A DNA stretch of 7,125 bases from Flavobacteriales bacterium (GTDB lineage: Bacteria > Bacteroidota > Bacteroidia > Flavobacteriales_E > Vicingaceae). A model generated the notes under the pieces. That model searched no databases and had not been told where the DNA came from. It saw nothing but the letters and a program-made list of their open reading frames with translations. The position numbers and the translations under genes were made by a program. Numbering within the stretch: position 1 is the stretch's first letter; each line of letters opens with the position of its first letter. This document shows positions 1-5,881 of this stretch, piece by piece. The stretch spans positions 11,584 to 18,708 of the forward strand of contig DNDT01000356.1 in NCBI GenBank assembly GCA_003487525.1. The letters are read 5' to 3'.

Positions 1-791
1 CCTTCCTTAATAACGCCGATTATTTCCAAATTATTGGGTACGTTACCCGATCCGAAGGTTTCGAGCACGAGTCCTCTGATCATCGGATTAACACAGATGC
101 TTCGAACAACATCGGGTGAAATTCCGGGAAAGAATCTTAAAAAGGCCACACGGCTGTCCAATTCGGTAAAAACAGAAAACTTTTCAGTGGGAATCGGATT
201 AATGTTATGTCGATAGAATTTGATGTTTACCCCGGCATTTGCCAAAAACGGATAATTAGGGGATTCGAAGGCCCTGAAATGCTGGGCATCGACCTTAATG
301 GCCCGGTTTCCTCGATAAAGGCTGTATTCAAAATAAATGGCCACTTCCGGTACAACCGGAATGTCATTTTCATAGTGTCCCGCTATTTCGATGGCGGTTA
401 TCAGGTTCTCTTTTCCGTCAGTTCTGAGTGTGCCGATAGGGAGCTGACTACCGGTGAAAATTACGGGTTTGGCAAGGTTTTCGAGCATAAAACTCATGGC
501 TGAAGCCGTGTATGCCATGGTATCGGATCCGTGCAATACCACAAATCCGTCATACGCATCATAATTGTCTTGTATTCTTTTGGCAAGCAGCTTCCAATTT
601 TCTGGAGACATGTCGGAGGAATCGATGGGATTGGGATTTGCCTGAATGTCCAGCTTACAATCTATCTTGCTGAGTTCAGGGATCTCCTCGAATATGTGCG
701 AGAAATCAAAGGGTTTCAGGCTATCGGTCAGATAATCCTTCTTCATTCCGATGGTTCCACCTGTGTAAACAAGCAATACTTTTCTCTTCAT
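1..791 (-). CDS. ansA: Type I (cytoplasmic) L-asparaginase, 3' end cut off by the window edge
   Basis: Hydrolyses L-asparagine to aspartate and ammonia in the cytoplasm. I translated it by hand: 263 residues with no internal stop, so about 75 residues are missing against the roughly 340 of E. coli AnsA. The N-terminus carries YTGGTIGM with the nucleophile Thr at residue 13. HGSDTMAYTASAMSF (residues 87-101) is the second catalytic block, TGSQLP (113-118) and RTDGKENL follow, and the catalytic Lys is K166 in YRGNRAIK. FPGIS and TFGSGNVPN near the edge are also family hallmarks. There is no signal peptide, which fits type I. The ATG (791-789) overlaps the tatD stop as ATGA, so the two are probably co-transcribed and translationally coupled. 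One oddity is Ser89 where E. coli AnsA has the catalytic Thr of HGTDT; Ser can in principle play the same role. Family assignment is firm; the missing C-terminus cannot be judged. Confidence 0.95.
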   Translation of the reverse strand, partial: MKRKVLLVYTGGTIGMKKDYLTDSLKPFDFSHIFEEIPELSKIDCKLDIQANPNPIDSSDMSPENWKLLAKRIQDNYDAYDGFVVLHGSDTMAYTASAMSFMLENLAKPVIFTGSQLPIGTLRTDGKENLITAIEIAGHYENDIPVVPEVAIYFEYSLYRGNRAIKVDAQHFRAFESPNYPFLANAGVNIKFYRHNINPIPTEKFSVFTELDSRVAFLRFFPGISPDVVRSICVNPMIRGLVLETFGSGNVPNNLEIIGVIKE

Positions 792-1558
792 CCCTCAAAT
801 ATTTTCAGTGCATTTTCAGTTGTGATGGCCGAAATCTCCTCAAGCGATTTCCCGTAAATCTCGGCTACCCGAATTGCAACGTCGCGAATATACGCGCTTT
901 CGTTTCTTTTTCCTCTATTCGGTGTCGGTGCCAGATACGGAGCATCCGTTTCCAAAACAATGTTTTCGGGATCTATGTCCGTAAGAATTTTGTCCAGGCC
1001 TCCGTTTTTGAACGTCACTATTCCCCCGATACCCAGCTTAAATCCTCCGTACTTAAGAATATGCCTGGCATCATCAATTGTACCGGTAAAACAGTGAAAA
1101 ATACCGGTCAATTCGGAGTTGTTTTGCCGGTCTACCACTTCAAATATCTCTTTAAATGAATCCCTGGCGTGAATTACCACAGGAAGGTGATTGTCCTTGG
1201 CCATTTCAATCTGTCGTTCAAAAATCTCTGTCTGTTCACGGACATGTGTTTTATCCCAGTACAGATCTATTCCTATTTCTCCGATCGCACAGTATGAGGT
1301 AAGATCGGTACCGTCGAACAATTCATTAAATACCTCCCGATAATTATCCTTTACCGATGTCGGGTGCAAACCAATCATGGGCTTGAACAAGGATGGATGT
1401 TTGGATACAAGCGCATTTAAATCCGGAAGGGTTTTCTCATCTATGTTAGGCAGGTATATTCTGTCCACTCCGGCTAGTTTTGCACGAGATATAACCTGGT
1501 CAAGATCATCGGCAAAATCTTCAAGATAAATATGTGCATGCGTATCGATCAGAAACAT
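788..1558 (-). CDS. tatD: TatD-family metal-dependent hydrolase (DNase-like)
   Basis: A 256-residue TIM-barrel hydrolase of the TatD family, full length (relatives are about 255-265). Family members bind two divalent metals and several have been shown to act as 3'-5' exonucleases or DNA-repair nucleases. All expected metal ligands are visible: DTHAH (H7, H9), GEIGID (E94), VIHARD (H130), HCFTGT (H155) and LETDAPYLAP (D205). GLHP at 63-66 and the C-terminal PNRGKRNES loop are also typical. The ATG at 1558 places DTHAH at residues 5-9, as usual, so the start is well supported. A GGAG lies only one base from the ATG, which is closer than normal. It is the first gene of a unit with ansA, whose start overlaps its stop. 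From memory, a tatD-asparaginase neighbourhood is common in Bacteroidota. The physiological substrate is unknown. Confidence 0.95.
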   Translation of the reverse strand: MFLIDTHAHIYLEDFADDLDQVISRAKLAGVDRIYLPNIDEKTLPDLNALVSKHPSLFKPMIGLHPTSVKDNYREVFNELFDGTDLTSYCAIGEIGIDLYWDKTHVREQTEIFERQIEMAKDNHLPVVIHARDSFKEIFEVVDRQNNSELTGIFHCFTGTIDDARHILKYGGFKLGIGGIVTFKNGGLDKILTDIDPENIVLETDAPYLAPTPNRGKRNESAYIRDVAIRVAEIYGKSLEEISAITTENALKIFEG

Positions 1559-1562
1559 GCTC

Positions 1563-1591
1563 CAAAATTATCATTATTTACAGCGCATAAA
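1563..1591 (-). promoter_or_regulatory. Putative Bacteroidota-type promoter for tatD-ansA
   Basis: Read on the minus strand this is TTTA (1591-1588), a 17-base spacer, and TAATTTTG (1570-1563). It matches the bacteroidetal -33/-7 pattern TTTG / TAnnTTTG with one mismatch in the -33 box. The -7 box ends only four bases before the tatD ATG, so transcription would begin at or almost at the start codon, giving a leaderless or nearly leaderless message. That closeness lowers confidence; the true promoter could lie further upstream, where I see no better match. Confidence 0.35.
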
Positions 1592-1605
1592 ATGCCTTAT
1601 TTTTG
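1577..1605 (+). promoter_or_regulatory. Putative Bacteroidota-type promoter for the GT9 glycosyltransferase
   Basis: TTTA (1577-1580), 17 bases, then TATTTTTG (1598-1605) fits TTTG-N17-TAnnTTTG with one mismatch in the -33 box. Transcription would start around 1610-1613 and leave a 5' leader of roughly 12-15 bases before the TTG start at 1625. It interleaves with the minus-strand tatD promoter, so the two could compete for polymerase. This rests on consensus match and spacing only. Confidence 0.45.
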
Positions 1606-1624
1606 GCGAACAAAGATTTGAACA

Positions 1625-2617
1625 TTGTCATTCAAGACCAAGGTCCTAATAATTCGGTTTAGCTCAATCGGTGATATTCTGCTCACCACCCCGATTGTGC
1701 GCTGTCTAAAGGAACAACTGGAAGGGGAGACCGAGGTTCACTACCTCGTCAAGAAAGAATACCAGGGGTTGCTGGAGTTAAATCCCCATGTTGATGTCAT
1801 CCATGTTTACGACAAAAATTTGAACGCATTATCGGCCGGACTCGAAAAGGAGGGCTTTCATTACATCATTGACCTGCATAAGAATGTGCGCAGTAAAATG
1901 GTCAAAAGGCATTTGATGGGCATTCATTTCACGTTTCGAAAACTGAATATCGAGAAGTGGGTTTTGGTAAATTTTGGGATTGACCTCCTGCCGGATATTC
2001 ACATAGTCGATCGGTATTTCGAAGCAGTAAAAGCCCTGGGGGTCGTAAATGACGGCAAGGGTCTGGAATACTTTAATCCCGAATCCGAAGAAATAAACAC
2101 CATGGACCGGTTTGGGCATGAAGAAGGCAGGTATGTTGTTTTTGCCATTGGCGCGGCTCACGAGGGAAAAAGATTGCCCCTGCATAAAATGACTGAATTG
2201 TGTGGCTTGATAAAAAAGCCCATTGTGCTTATCGGTGGTAAAGAAGATGCCCTGGATGGCTATGCAATTGCATCGGTTAATAAAAACGTAATCGACCTGT
2301 GTGGAAAAACCAATATTCACGGTTCGGCTTCCATCATTAAAAAGGCCGGGCTCGTCATTTGTCACGACTCCGGAATGATGCATGTCGCAGCTGCGTTTAA
2401 GAAAAAAATCATTTCAATTTGGGGCGCAACGGTTCCGAAATTTGGAATGTATCCCTATCTGCCCGATCCTGACTCGGTCATCGTAGAAGCCGGTCATCTC
2501 TCTTTCAGACCCACTTCTAAACTGGGCAATAAAAATTCAAAAAAAGAACAACGGACCACAGAAGAGATTGAACTTAAACGGATCGTTGCTGCAGTTGAAA
2601 AGTTGATGAAAGACTAG
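1625..2617 (+). CDS. Glycosyltransferase family 9 (ADP-heptose:LPS heptosyltransferase-like)
   Basis: A 330-residue GT-B fold enzyme of family GT9, which transfers heptose or a similar sugar from a nucleotide donor onto lipopolysaccharide or a related surface glycan at the inner face of the inner membrane. The N-terminal block RFSSIGDILLTTP holds Asp17, equivalent to the acceptor-side catalytic Asp of WaaC. The C-terminal donor domain shows AIGAAHEGKRLP (174-185), VLIGG (201-205), LCGKTN (225-230) and CHDSGMMHVAAA (246-257, Asp248), all GT9 signatures. The start is TTG at 1625: an in-frame TGA lies at 1619-1621 and there is no ATG or GTG before the essential N-terminal motif, so TTG is the only reasonable choice. 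No clear Shine-Dalgarno is present. The C-terminal stretch FRPTSKLG (294-301) lacks the cysteines I recall in many bacteroidetal relatives. The exact sugar and acceptor cannot be told. It is followed 32 bases later by an SGNH-like gene on the same strand. Confidence 0.9.
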   Translation: MSFKTKVLIIRFSSIGDILLTTPIVRCLKEQLEGETEVHYLVKKEYQGLLELNPHVDVIHVYDKNLNALSAGLEKEGFHYIIDLHKNVRSKMVKRHLMGIHFTFRKLNIEKWVLVNFGIDLLPDIHIVDRYFEAVKALGVVNDGKGLEYFNPESEEINTMDRFGHEEGRYVVFAIGAAHEGKRLPLHKMTELCGLIKKPIVLIGGKEDALDGYAIASVNKNVIDLCGKTNIHGSASIIKKAGLVICHDSGMMHVAAAFKKKIISIWGATVPKFGMYPYLPDPDSVIVEAGHLSFRPTSKLGNKNSKKEQRTTEEIELKRIVAAVEKLMKD

Positions 2618-2649
2618 AAAGCAGCAAATGTGGCTGTATCGTTTAAACC

Positions 2650-3498
2650 ATGAAAAGATTTTTGCTCAATGCCTTAGTATTTGCACTTCCGCTGATAATC
2701 ATTTCATATATTAAACCACTGCATGACCTTTATACCGAATCGTATAAGCGCGGTAATGTGGGCGACGAAATTTACCACTCGATTAAAAAAAGCAAGCGTA
2801 AAACGAAAAGCAAAAAGGTGTTTATCGGCGACAGCACCGGGCAGCAGTTTTTTCCAAACAAAGAAGAAAATGAGTCCCTTTATTCCCTGGCCTGCAATCA
2901 GGCTATAGGTGTCACCGGCCATTTTCTGTTGCTGAACAATTACTTTTTGGCAGGGAATAATGCCGACACTGTTTTTGTTTTTTTTACCCCCTACTGCTTT
3001 AAAAACAACCTCGATCAGATTTACACCTATCATTATTTTCTAAAGCCTTTTTACACAGACGAGTACAAGCCTTACTTATCCGAACGCGTGATGGATCAAG
3101 TTAAAAAAATACCTTTTTACTTCTTGTGTCAGGAACCTCACATATTAACCTCTGAATGGGCACCAAATTTTTCGTCCAAAGACAAAATTTCAGCTTCTTT
3201 TTTGTCAGATCTGTCTGTTGAATACGTTCAAAAAATAAAAACTCTCTGTGCCGAACATAATGCAGAACTGATCTTTATTTCGCCCCCAATGCGAGACGCA
3301 CAACGGTCCGAGATAGAGGCGGTAAATAAAGAAGAATTCGAAAATTTGAATTTACAAGATGAATTCAAATCCTATTTTAACAGCATGATCTTTTTAAACG
3401 ACACGAACTTTCGCGATGACTTTCACCTGAAAAGACCGGAGGAATTTAAAATGCATTACGCCAATCTCATGGCTGTCGAGCAAATCGTCTCTTTTTAA
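2650..3498 (+). CDS. Membrane-anchored SGNH/GDSL-like hydrolase, function unknown
   Basis: A 282-residue protein with a hydrophobic N-terminal segment (about residues 4-21) after MKR and no lipobox cysteine, so it is probably a signal anchor with the body outside the inner membrane. After a Lys-rich linker (about 46-56) comes VFIGDSTGQQFF: GDS with candidate nucleophile Ser62 is SGNH block I. CNQAIG (82-87) fits the position where relatives have a conserved Asn, and FRDDFHL offers the D-x-x-H pair Asp256 and His259 expected near the C-terminus of SGNH enzymes. The central VFVFFTPYCF strand resembles the SPYHF-like segment of bacteroidetal SGNH-fold proteins of unknown role. It begins 32 bases after the GT9 stop on the same strand and an in-frame stop lies at 2644, so the ATG is firm. 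Context suggests acyl or acetyl modification of a surface glycan, but that is inference; DltD- or AlgX-like acyltransfer is as possible as esterase activity. Confidence 0.75.
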   Translation: MKRFLLNALVFALPLIIISYIKPLHDLYTESYKRGNVGDEIYHSIKKSKRKTKSKKVFIGDSTGQQFFPNKEENESLYSLACNQAIGVTGHFLLLNNYFLAGNNADTVFVFFTPYCFKNNLDQIYTYHYFLKPFYTDEYKPYLSERVMDQVKKIPFYFLCQEPHILTSEWAPNFSSKDKISASFLSDLSVEYVQKIKTLCAEHNAELIFISPPMRDAQRSEIEAVNKEEFENLNLQDEFKSYFNSMIFLNDTNFRDDFHLKRPEEFKMHYANLMAVEQIVSF

Positions 3499-3530
3499 AG
3501 ATCCTTGAAAAGGTCTGTCGCACTGACCTT
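3499..3530 (+). other. Two alternative overlapping hairpins after the SGNH gene
   Basis: Directly after the TAA, AAGGTC (3510-3515) can pair perfectly with GACCTT (3525-3530) across a nine-base loop. The same AAGGTCT can instead pair with AGA-CCTT (3499-3506, one bulged T) across a three-base loop. The two structures exclude each other. No T-run follows either one, so this is at best a weak or Rho-independent-atypical terminator, and it could be chance. Confidence 0.2.
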
Positions 3531-3568
3531 CGATTTGGTCTATCTTATGTTGATCTCCGTCGAATAGT

Positions 3569-3600
3569 TTTGCCTGGTTCTCTTGCTATGGTTAGGTTTG
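3569..3600 (+). promoter_or_regulatory. Putative Bacteroidota-type promoter for the small membrane protein
   Basis: TTTG (3569-3572), a 20-base spacer and TAGGTTTG (3593-3600) match the bacteroidetal promoter pattern exactly in both boxes; the spacer is within the 17-23 range I recall for flavobacterial promoters. The start of transcription would fall near 3605, giving a leader of about 30 bases before the ATG at 3636. It is the best promoter match I found and supports the short open frame downstream being a real gene. Confidence 0.5.
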
Positions 3601-3635
3601 ATTAAGGTTTTAGTTTAAATCAATACCAAAAAAGG

Positions 3636-3866
3636 ATGATCCTTGTAATCGGACTTTTCATTATAAATCACCTGATTGTCACCCTCGTGAGGGTATACAG
3701 GCGCACAGAAAAATTCCGGTACCTGGGACATTTAAGTGATTACAACCAGGTCTCGGGATTCAGGAGAGGGTTTGAAAGAAGGGTACTAAAGCCAACTACA
3801 TTCATGTATTCCCTGCTCCTGACCCTGGCCGAATTCATCGCAGTTATTTTAATCGACCTACGGTAG
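3636..3866 (+). CDS. Small predicted two-transmembrane protein, unrecognised
   Basis: A 76-residue open frame of unknown family. What can be seen: a hydrophobic N-terminus (about residues 1-19, ILVIGLFIINHLIVTLV), a strongly basic middle (about 20-52) with RRTEKFR and FRRGFERRVLK, and a second hydrophobic segment (about 54-74, from TTFMYSLLLTLAEF to the end). The positive-inside rule would put the loop in the cytoplasm and both ends outside. The start is ATG with AAAAAAGG directly in front, too close for a normal Shine-Dalgarno; an in-frame TAA at 3603 and the absence of other start codons leave little choice. A good promoter match ends 36 bases upstream. Its last bases overlap the tail of the minus-strand thioesterase remnant. 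The hydrophobic-basic-hydrophobic layout is not typical of random sequence, but it could still be a decayed piece of a larger membrane protein. Confidence 0.45.
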   Translation: MILVIGLFIINHLIVTLVRVYRRTEKFRYLGHLSDYNQVSGFRRGFERRVLKPTTFMYSLLLTLAEFIAVILIDLR

Positions 3867-4011
3867 GATTCACTCTTTCACCCGAATATAACAACGTCTT
3901 CAGTTCGGTGTCATCATCGGGCATCACCTTAAAAACAATCAGAATTAATTGAAACCGCTCAAGGCAGTGGTTGATTCTATAAAGAGTATTGATTCGGTTT
4001 TTTCTGCGCAT
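3844..4011 (-). pseudogene. Remnant of an acyl-CoA thioesterase 3' end (paralogue of the gene at 5882-6394)
   Basis: The minus strand encodes ERFQLILIVFKVMPDDD followed by TELKTLLY (core 3960-3886). This lines up with RRRQLSLIIAGKMKPDEA followed by TELKALFF, the C-terminal end of the intact thioesterase, with one codon missing. By hand count 45 of 75 aligned bases agree, and 32 of 45 over the last fifteen codons, where 8 of 15 residues are identical and many changes are at third positions. That pattern points to shared coding ancestry rather than chance. The intact gene's stop (TAA) aligns with GAA here, so the frame reads on for about ten residues to TAA at 3846-3844. An ATG at 4011 would give a 55-residue product, but residues before the core do not resemble the thioesterase, and its catalytic N-terminal part is absent. 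It is therefore most likely non-functional. It lies just after the T9SS gene on the same strand. Confidence 0.6.
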
Positions 4012-4034
4012 TGGGTACACCGCTAACCTATAGT

Positions 4035-5813
4035 CTAATTCTTCACAACTTTGTAAACTTCTTTTAATGAACTATTTAAAGTTACCTCCATTATGTAAAT
4101 CCCTGATGCGACTTCAATATTCATGTGAATAGAATAAGTTGTAAAAAAGCGCTCATGCCTGACCATCCTTCCTGAAATATCAAATAACTTAACTTCAATA
4201 AAATCCACACGGCTATCAAAATCAAGATTTAATTTCCCGGAGGTCGGATTTGGGAAAGGCTTAAACATATATGGGCCCAAATAATTAAAAGTTGCCAATT
4301 CCCGACCGGACAACTTGAAAATAGCTATGTCATTTTCGCCTTTTGTTCTGAACAAGTAACTTTCTGTGCCAGGATTAAAATCCCTTTCGCCCGAAAATGT
4401 ACAAGAGAGACAAAGTGCATCCGGAGATAAATGCCTGACCCTTCCGTTACATGCTAATCTCACTGTCCCAAGATATTGACCATTGGAATCCAGTTTTAGT
4501 AAATATCCATCTCCATAATTATATTCATAAAGTTGCTGAATTCCATTTCCAGGTTTAAAATCACAGGCCCCCGACGCAATACCTGAAATGTATATATTCG
4601 ACTGAAAATCGGTAGTGATTCCTTTAGCACCAATTTCACAGTTCTTGTCAATTGGACCAAAATCATATGCCCATTTAAAATATCCTGTTTTGTGCATTTT
4701 AAAAACATATATTGCTCTGTAGCTCGAATAAGTAGCATCGGCATCAGGACTGCTATAATATCCCCCAGAATTCAGTTCTATGGATCCAAACTTAGCTGTA
4801 TGATCAAACCAACCTGTTGCAACCATATTTCCCTGTTGATCTAATTCCATATCAAAAATGTCGTTCTCAGCCATATGATTGTATGTGGTTGTGCTAGATC
4901 TAACATTGTTTGCCCACTCAAATCGTCCATCGTTATCCAACTTCAGAATAAATGTACCTGTACCATTGCCTGGGAACATTTTGTATATACCTGTATCCGG
5001 ATCAAAATCAACGTCGCTCCCAAATATTCCGGCAGCGACAATGTTGTCCTCATTATCGATTTTGATGCATTTGACCACACAGGAATAAGTTGCAAACAAG
5101 CCTTTTACCCATACGAAATTACCATCGTTGTTCAGCTTTAATATATAGCCCCCTTTTCCTTCAGGGGAAGTCAAGTGTGCGATTCCGTTATCTGGATCAA
5201 AATCTATTTTTTGCTTAAAGTTTTTAAATGCACCTGCTAAATAAATGTTTCCGGAATGATCAATGGTCAGTGAACTGGCTACATTCTCGTACAAATTATC
5301 AATAATGTTGCTCCCGGTCTCAATATTTTCTACCCACAAAAACTCCCCTTGTCCGGTCAGTTTTAACACAAACCAGTATTTGGTTTTAGCGTCGACAACG
5401 TACCCTCCGTTTAAGAGATTAAAATCAACAACGCCTAAGAAGTTGCCTGTGAAGAATGCCGATCCATTTTTATCAACCACCACACCTGTGATGTTGTTTT
5501 TGAAGTATTTACTTCCATGATCAATAGAGACTATTTGATAAACCCATTGGAATTTACCTAAACTGTCATATTTGGCAATAAATAAATCCCTGCTGCCAAT
5601 TGACTGAATGTTGTGGGTCTTTTCGCTTGGGTCAAAATCGACAATACCTGTAAAATCCCCGGTGATATAACTATTTCCATTCTGATCAACGGTCATTTTG
5701 GAAACAGTTTCGTTACCCGTTCCTCCGATTTGTTTTGCCCATTCCAGGGTTGTCTGCCCTGCAACAAGCTGAGCTGAAAACAACAAAAAAATAATAAGCC
5801 GGTTTCTAAGCAT
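4035..5813 (-). CDS. Secreted seven-bladed SBBP-type beta-propeller protein with T9SS sorting domain
   Basis: A 592-residue exported protein. I start it at the ATG at 5813 because this gives a clean signal peptide (MLRNR, hydrophobic IIFLLFSAQLVAG, probable cut near residue 19); a TTG at 5834 would add seven residues in front. The body holds seven repeats of about 60-80 residues. Each has the pattern D-x-x-G-N-x-Y-x-T/S-G, then V-D-F-D-P, then F-I-x-K-x-D-x-x-G-x-F-x-W, with the D-F-x-P loop near residues 59, 130, 204, 269, 418 and 478. This is the SBBP beta-propeller repeat common in Bacteroidota. Blade 5 has lost the DFDP loop and blade 7 the Asp-Gly-Asn strand. Residues about 515-592 form a T9SS type A sorting domain (PFPNPTSGKLNLDF, LFDISGRMV, ASGIYIMEV, final KVVKN). 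It would cross the outer membrane through T9SS and be released or attached to the surface. No enzymatic or binding domain is seen. GC is about 36% on sampled lines, below its neighbours. Confidence 0.9.
   Translation of the reverse strand: MLRNRLIIFLLFSAQLVAGQTTLEWAKQIGGTGNETVSKMTVDQNGNSYITGDFTGIVDFDPSEKTHNIQSIGSRDLFIAKYDSLGKFQWVYQIVSIDHGSKYFKNNITGVVVDKNGSAFFTGNFLGVVDFNLLNGGYVVDAKTKYWFVLKLTGQGEFLWVENIETGSNIIDNLYENVASSLTIDHSGNIYLAGAFKNFKQKIDFDPDNGIAHLTSPEGKGGYILKLNNDGNFVWVKGLFATYSCVVKCIKIDNEDNIVAAGIFGSDVDFDPDTGIYKMFPGNGTGTFILKLDNDGRFEWANNVRSSTTTYNHMAENDIFDMELDQQGNMVATGWFDHTAKFGSIELNSGGYYSSPDADATYSSYRAIYVFKMHKTGYFKWAYDFGPIDKNCEIGAKGITTDFQSNIYISGIASGACDFKPGNGIQQLYEYNYGDGYLLKLDSNGQYLGTVRLACNGRVRHLSPDALCLSCTFSGERDFNPGTESYLFRTKGENDIAIFKLSGRELATFNYLGPYMFKPFPNPTSGKLNLDFDSRVDFIEVKLFDISGRMVRHERFFTTYSIHMNIEVASGIYIMEVTLNSSLKEVYKVVKN
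4372..5639 (-). repeat. DNA-level tandem periodicity from the propeller blades
   Basis: A short motif close to GGATCAAAATC on the plus strand, which encodes the D-F-D-P loop on the minus strand, recurs at about 4372, 4552, 4999, 5194, 5415 and 5629. Spacings are roughly 180, 447, 195, 221 and 214 bases; 447 is twice the unit because blade 5 has lost the motif. It is an intragenic coding repeat, not a mobile or regulatory array. Confidence 0.75.
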
Positions 5814-5881
5814 AAAACCGCAGAAATAATACAATAAAGGTAAAAAATTGTACTGCCGAATATACCCTAATTGCGGACTGT

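Noticed and set aside
34..857. Three plus-strand open frames over the asparaginase region
   Set aside because: They are antisense to asparaginase, whose frame is unbroken with catalytic motifs throughout.
1829..2383. 184-residue open frame on the minus strand inside the GT9 gene
   Set aside because: It lies fully antisense to a clear GT9 coding region with all family motifs, and its product shows no recognisable domain.
4875..5520. Plus-strand frames inside the T9SS gene
   Set aside because: They come from the repetitive, stop-poor antisense of the propeller repeats and show no signal or domain.
4372..5639. Regularly spaced short repeats, considered as a CRISPR or other repeat array
   Set aside because: The spacing is about 180-220 bases, the repeats are imperfect, and they encode the same D-F-D-P loop in every blade.
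5814..5881. Possible separate promoter for the T9SS gene (TATATTCG and TATTTCTG elements)
   Set aside because: Each has a mismatch in the -7 box and neither has a -33 box at the right distance.
3966..5881. Insertion sequence ends or target-site duplication around the T9SS gene
   Set aside because: I compared the two flanks and found no inverted repeat or direct duplication, and no transposase or integrase is encoded.
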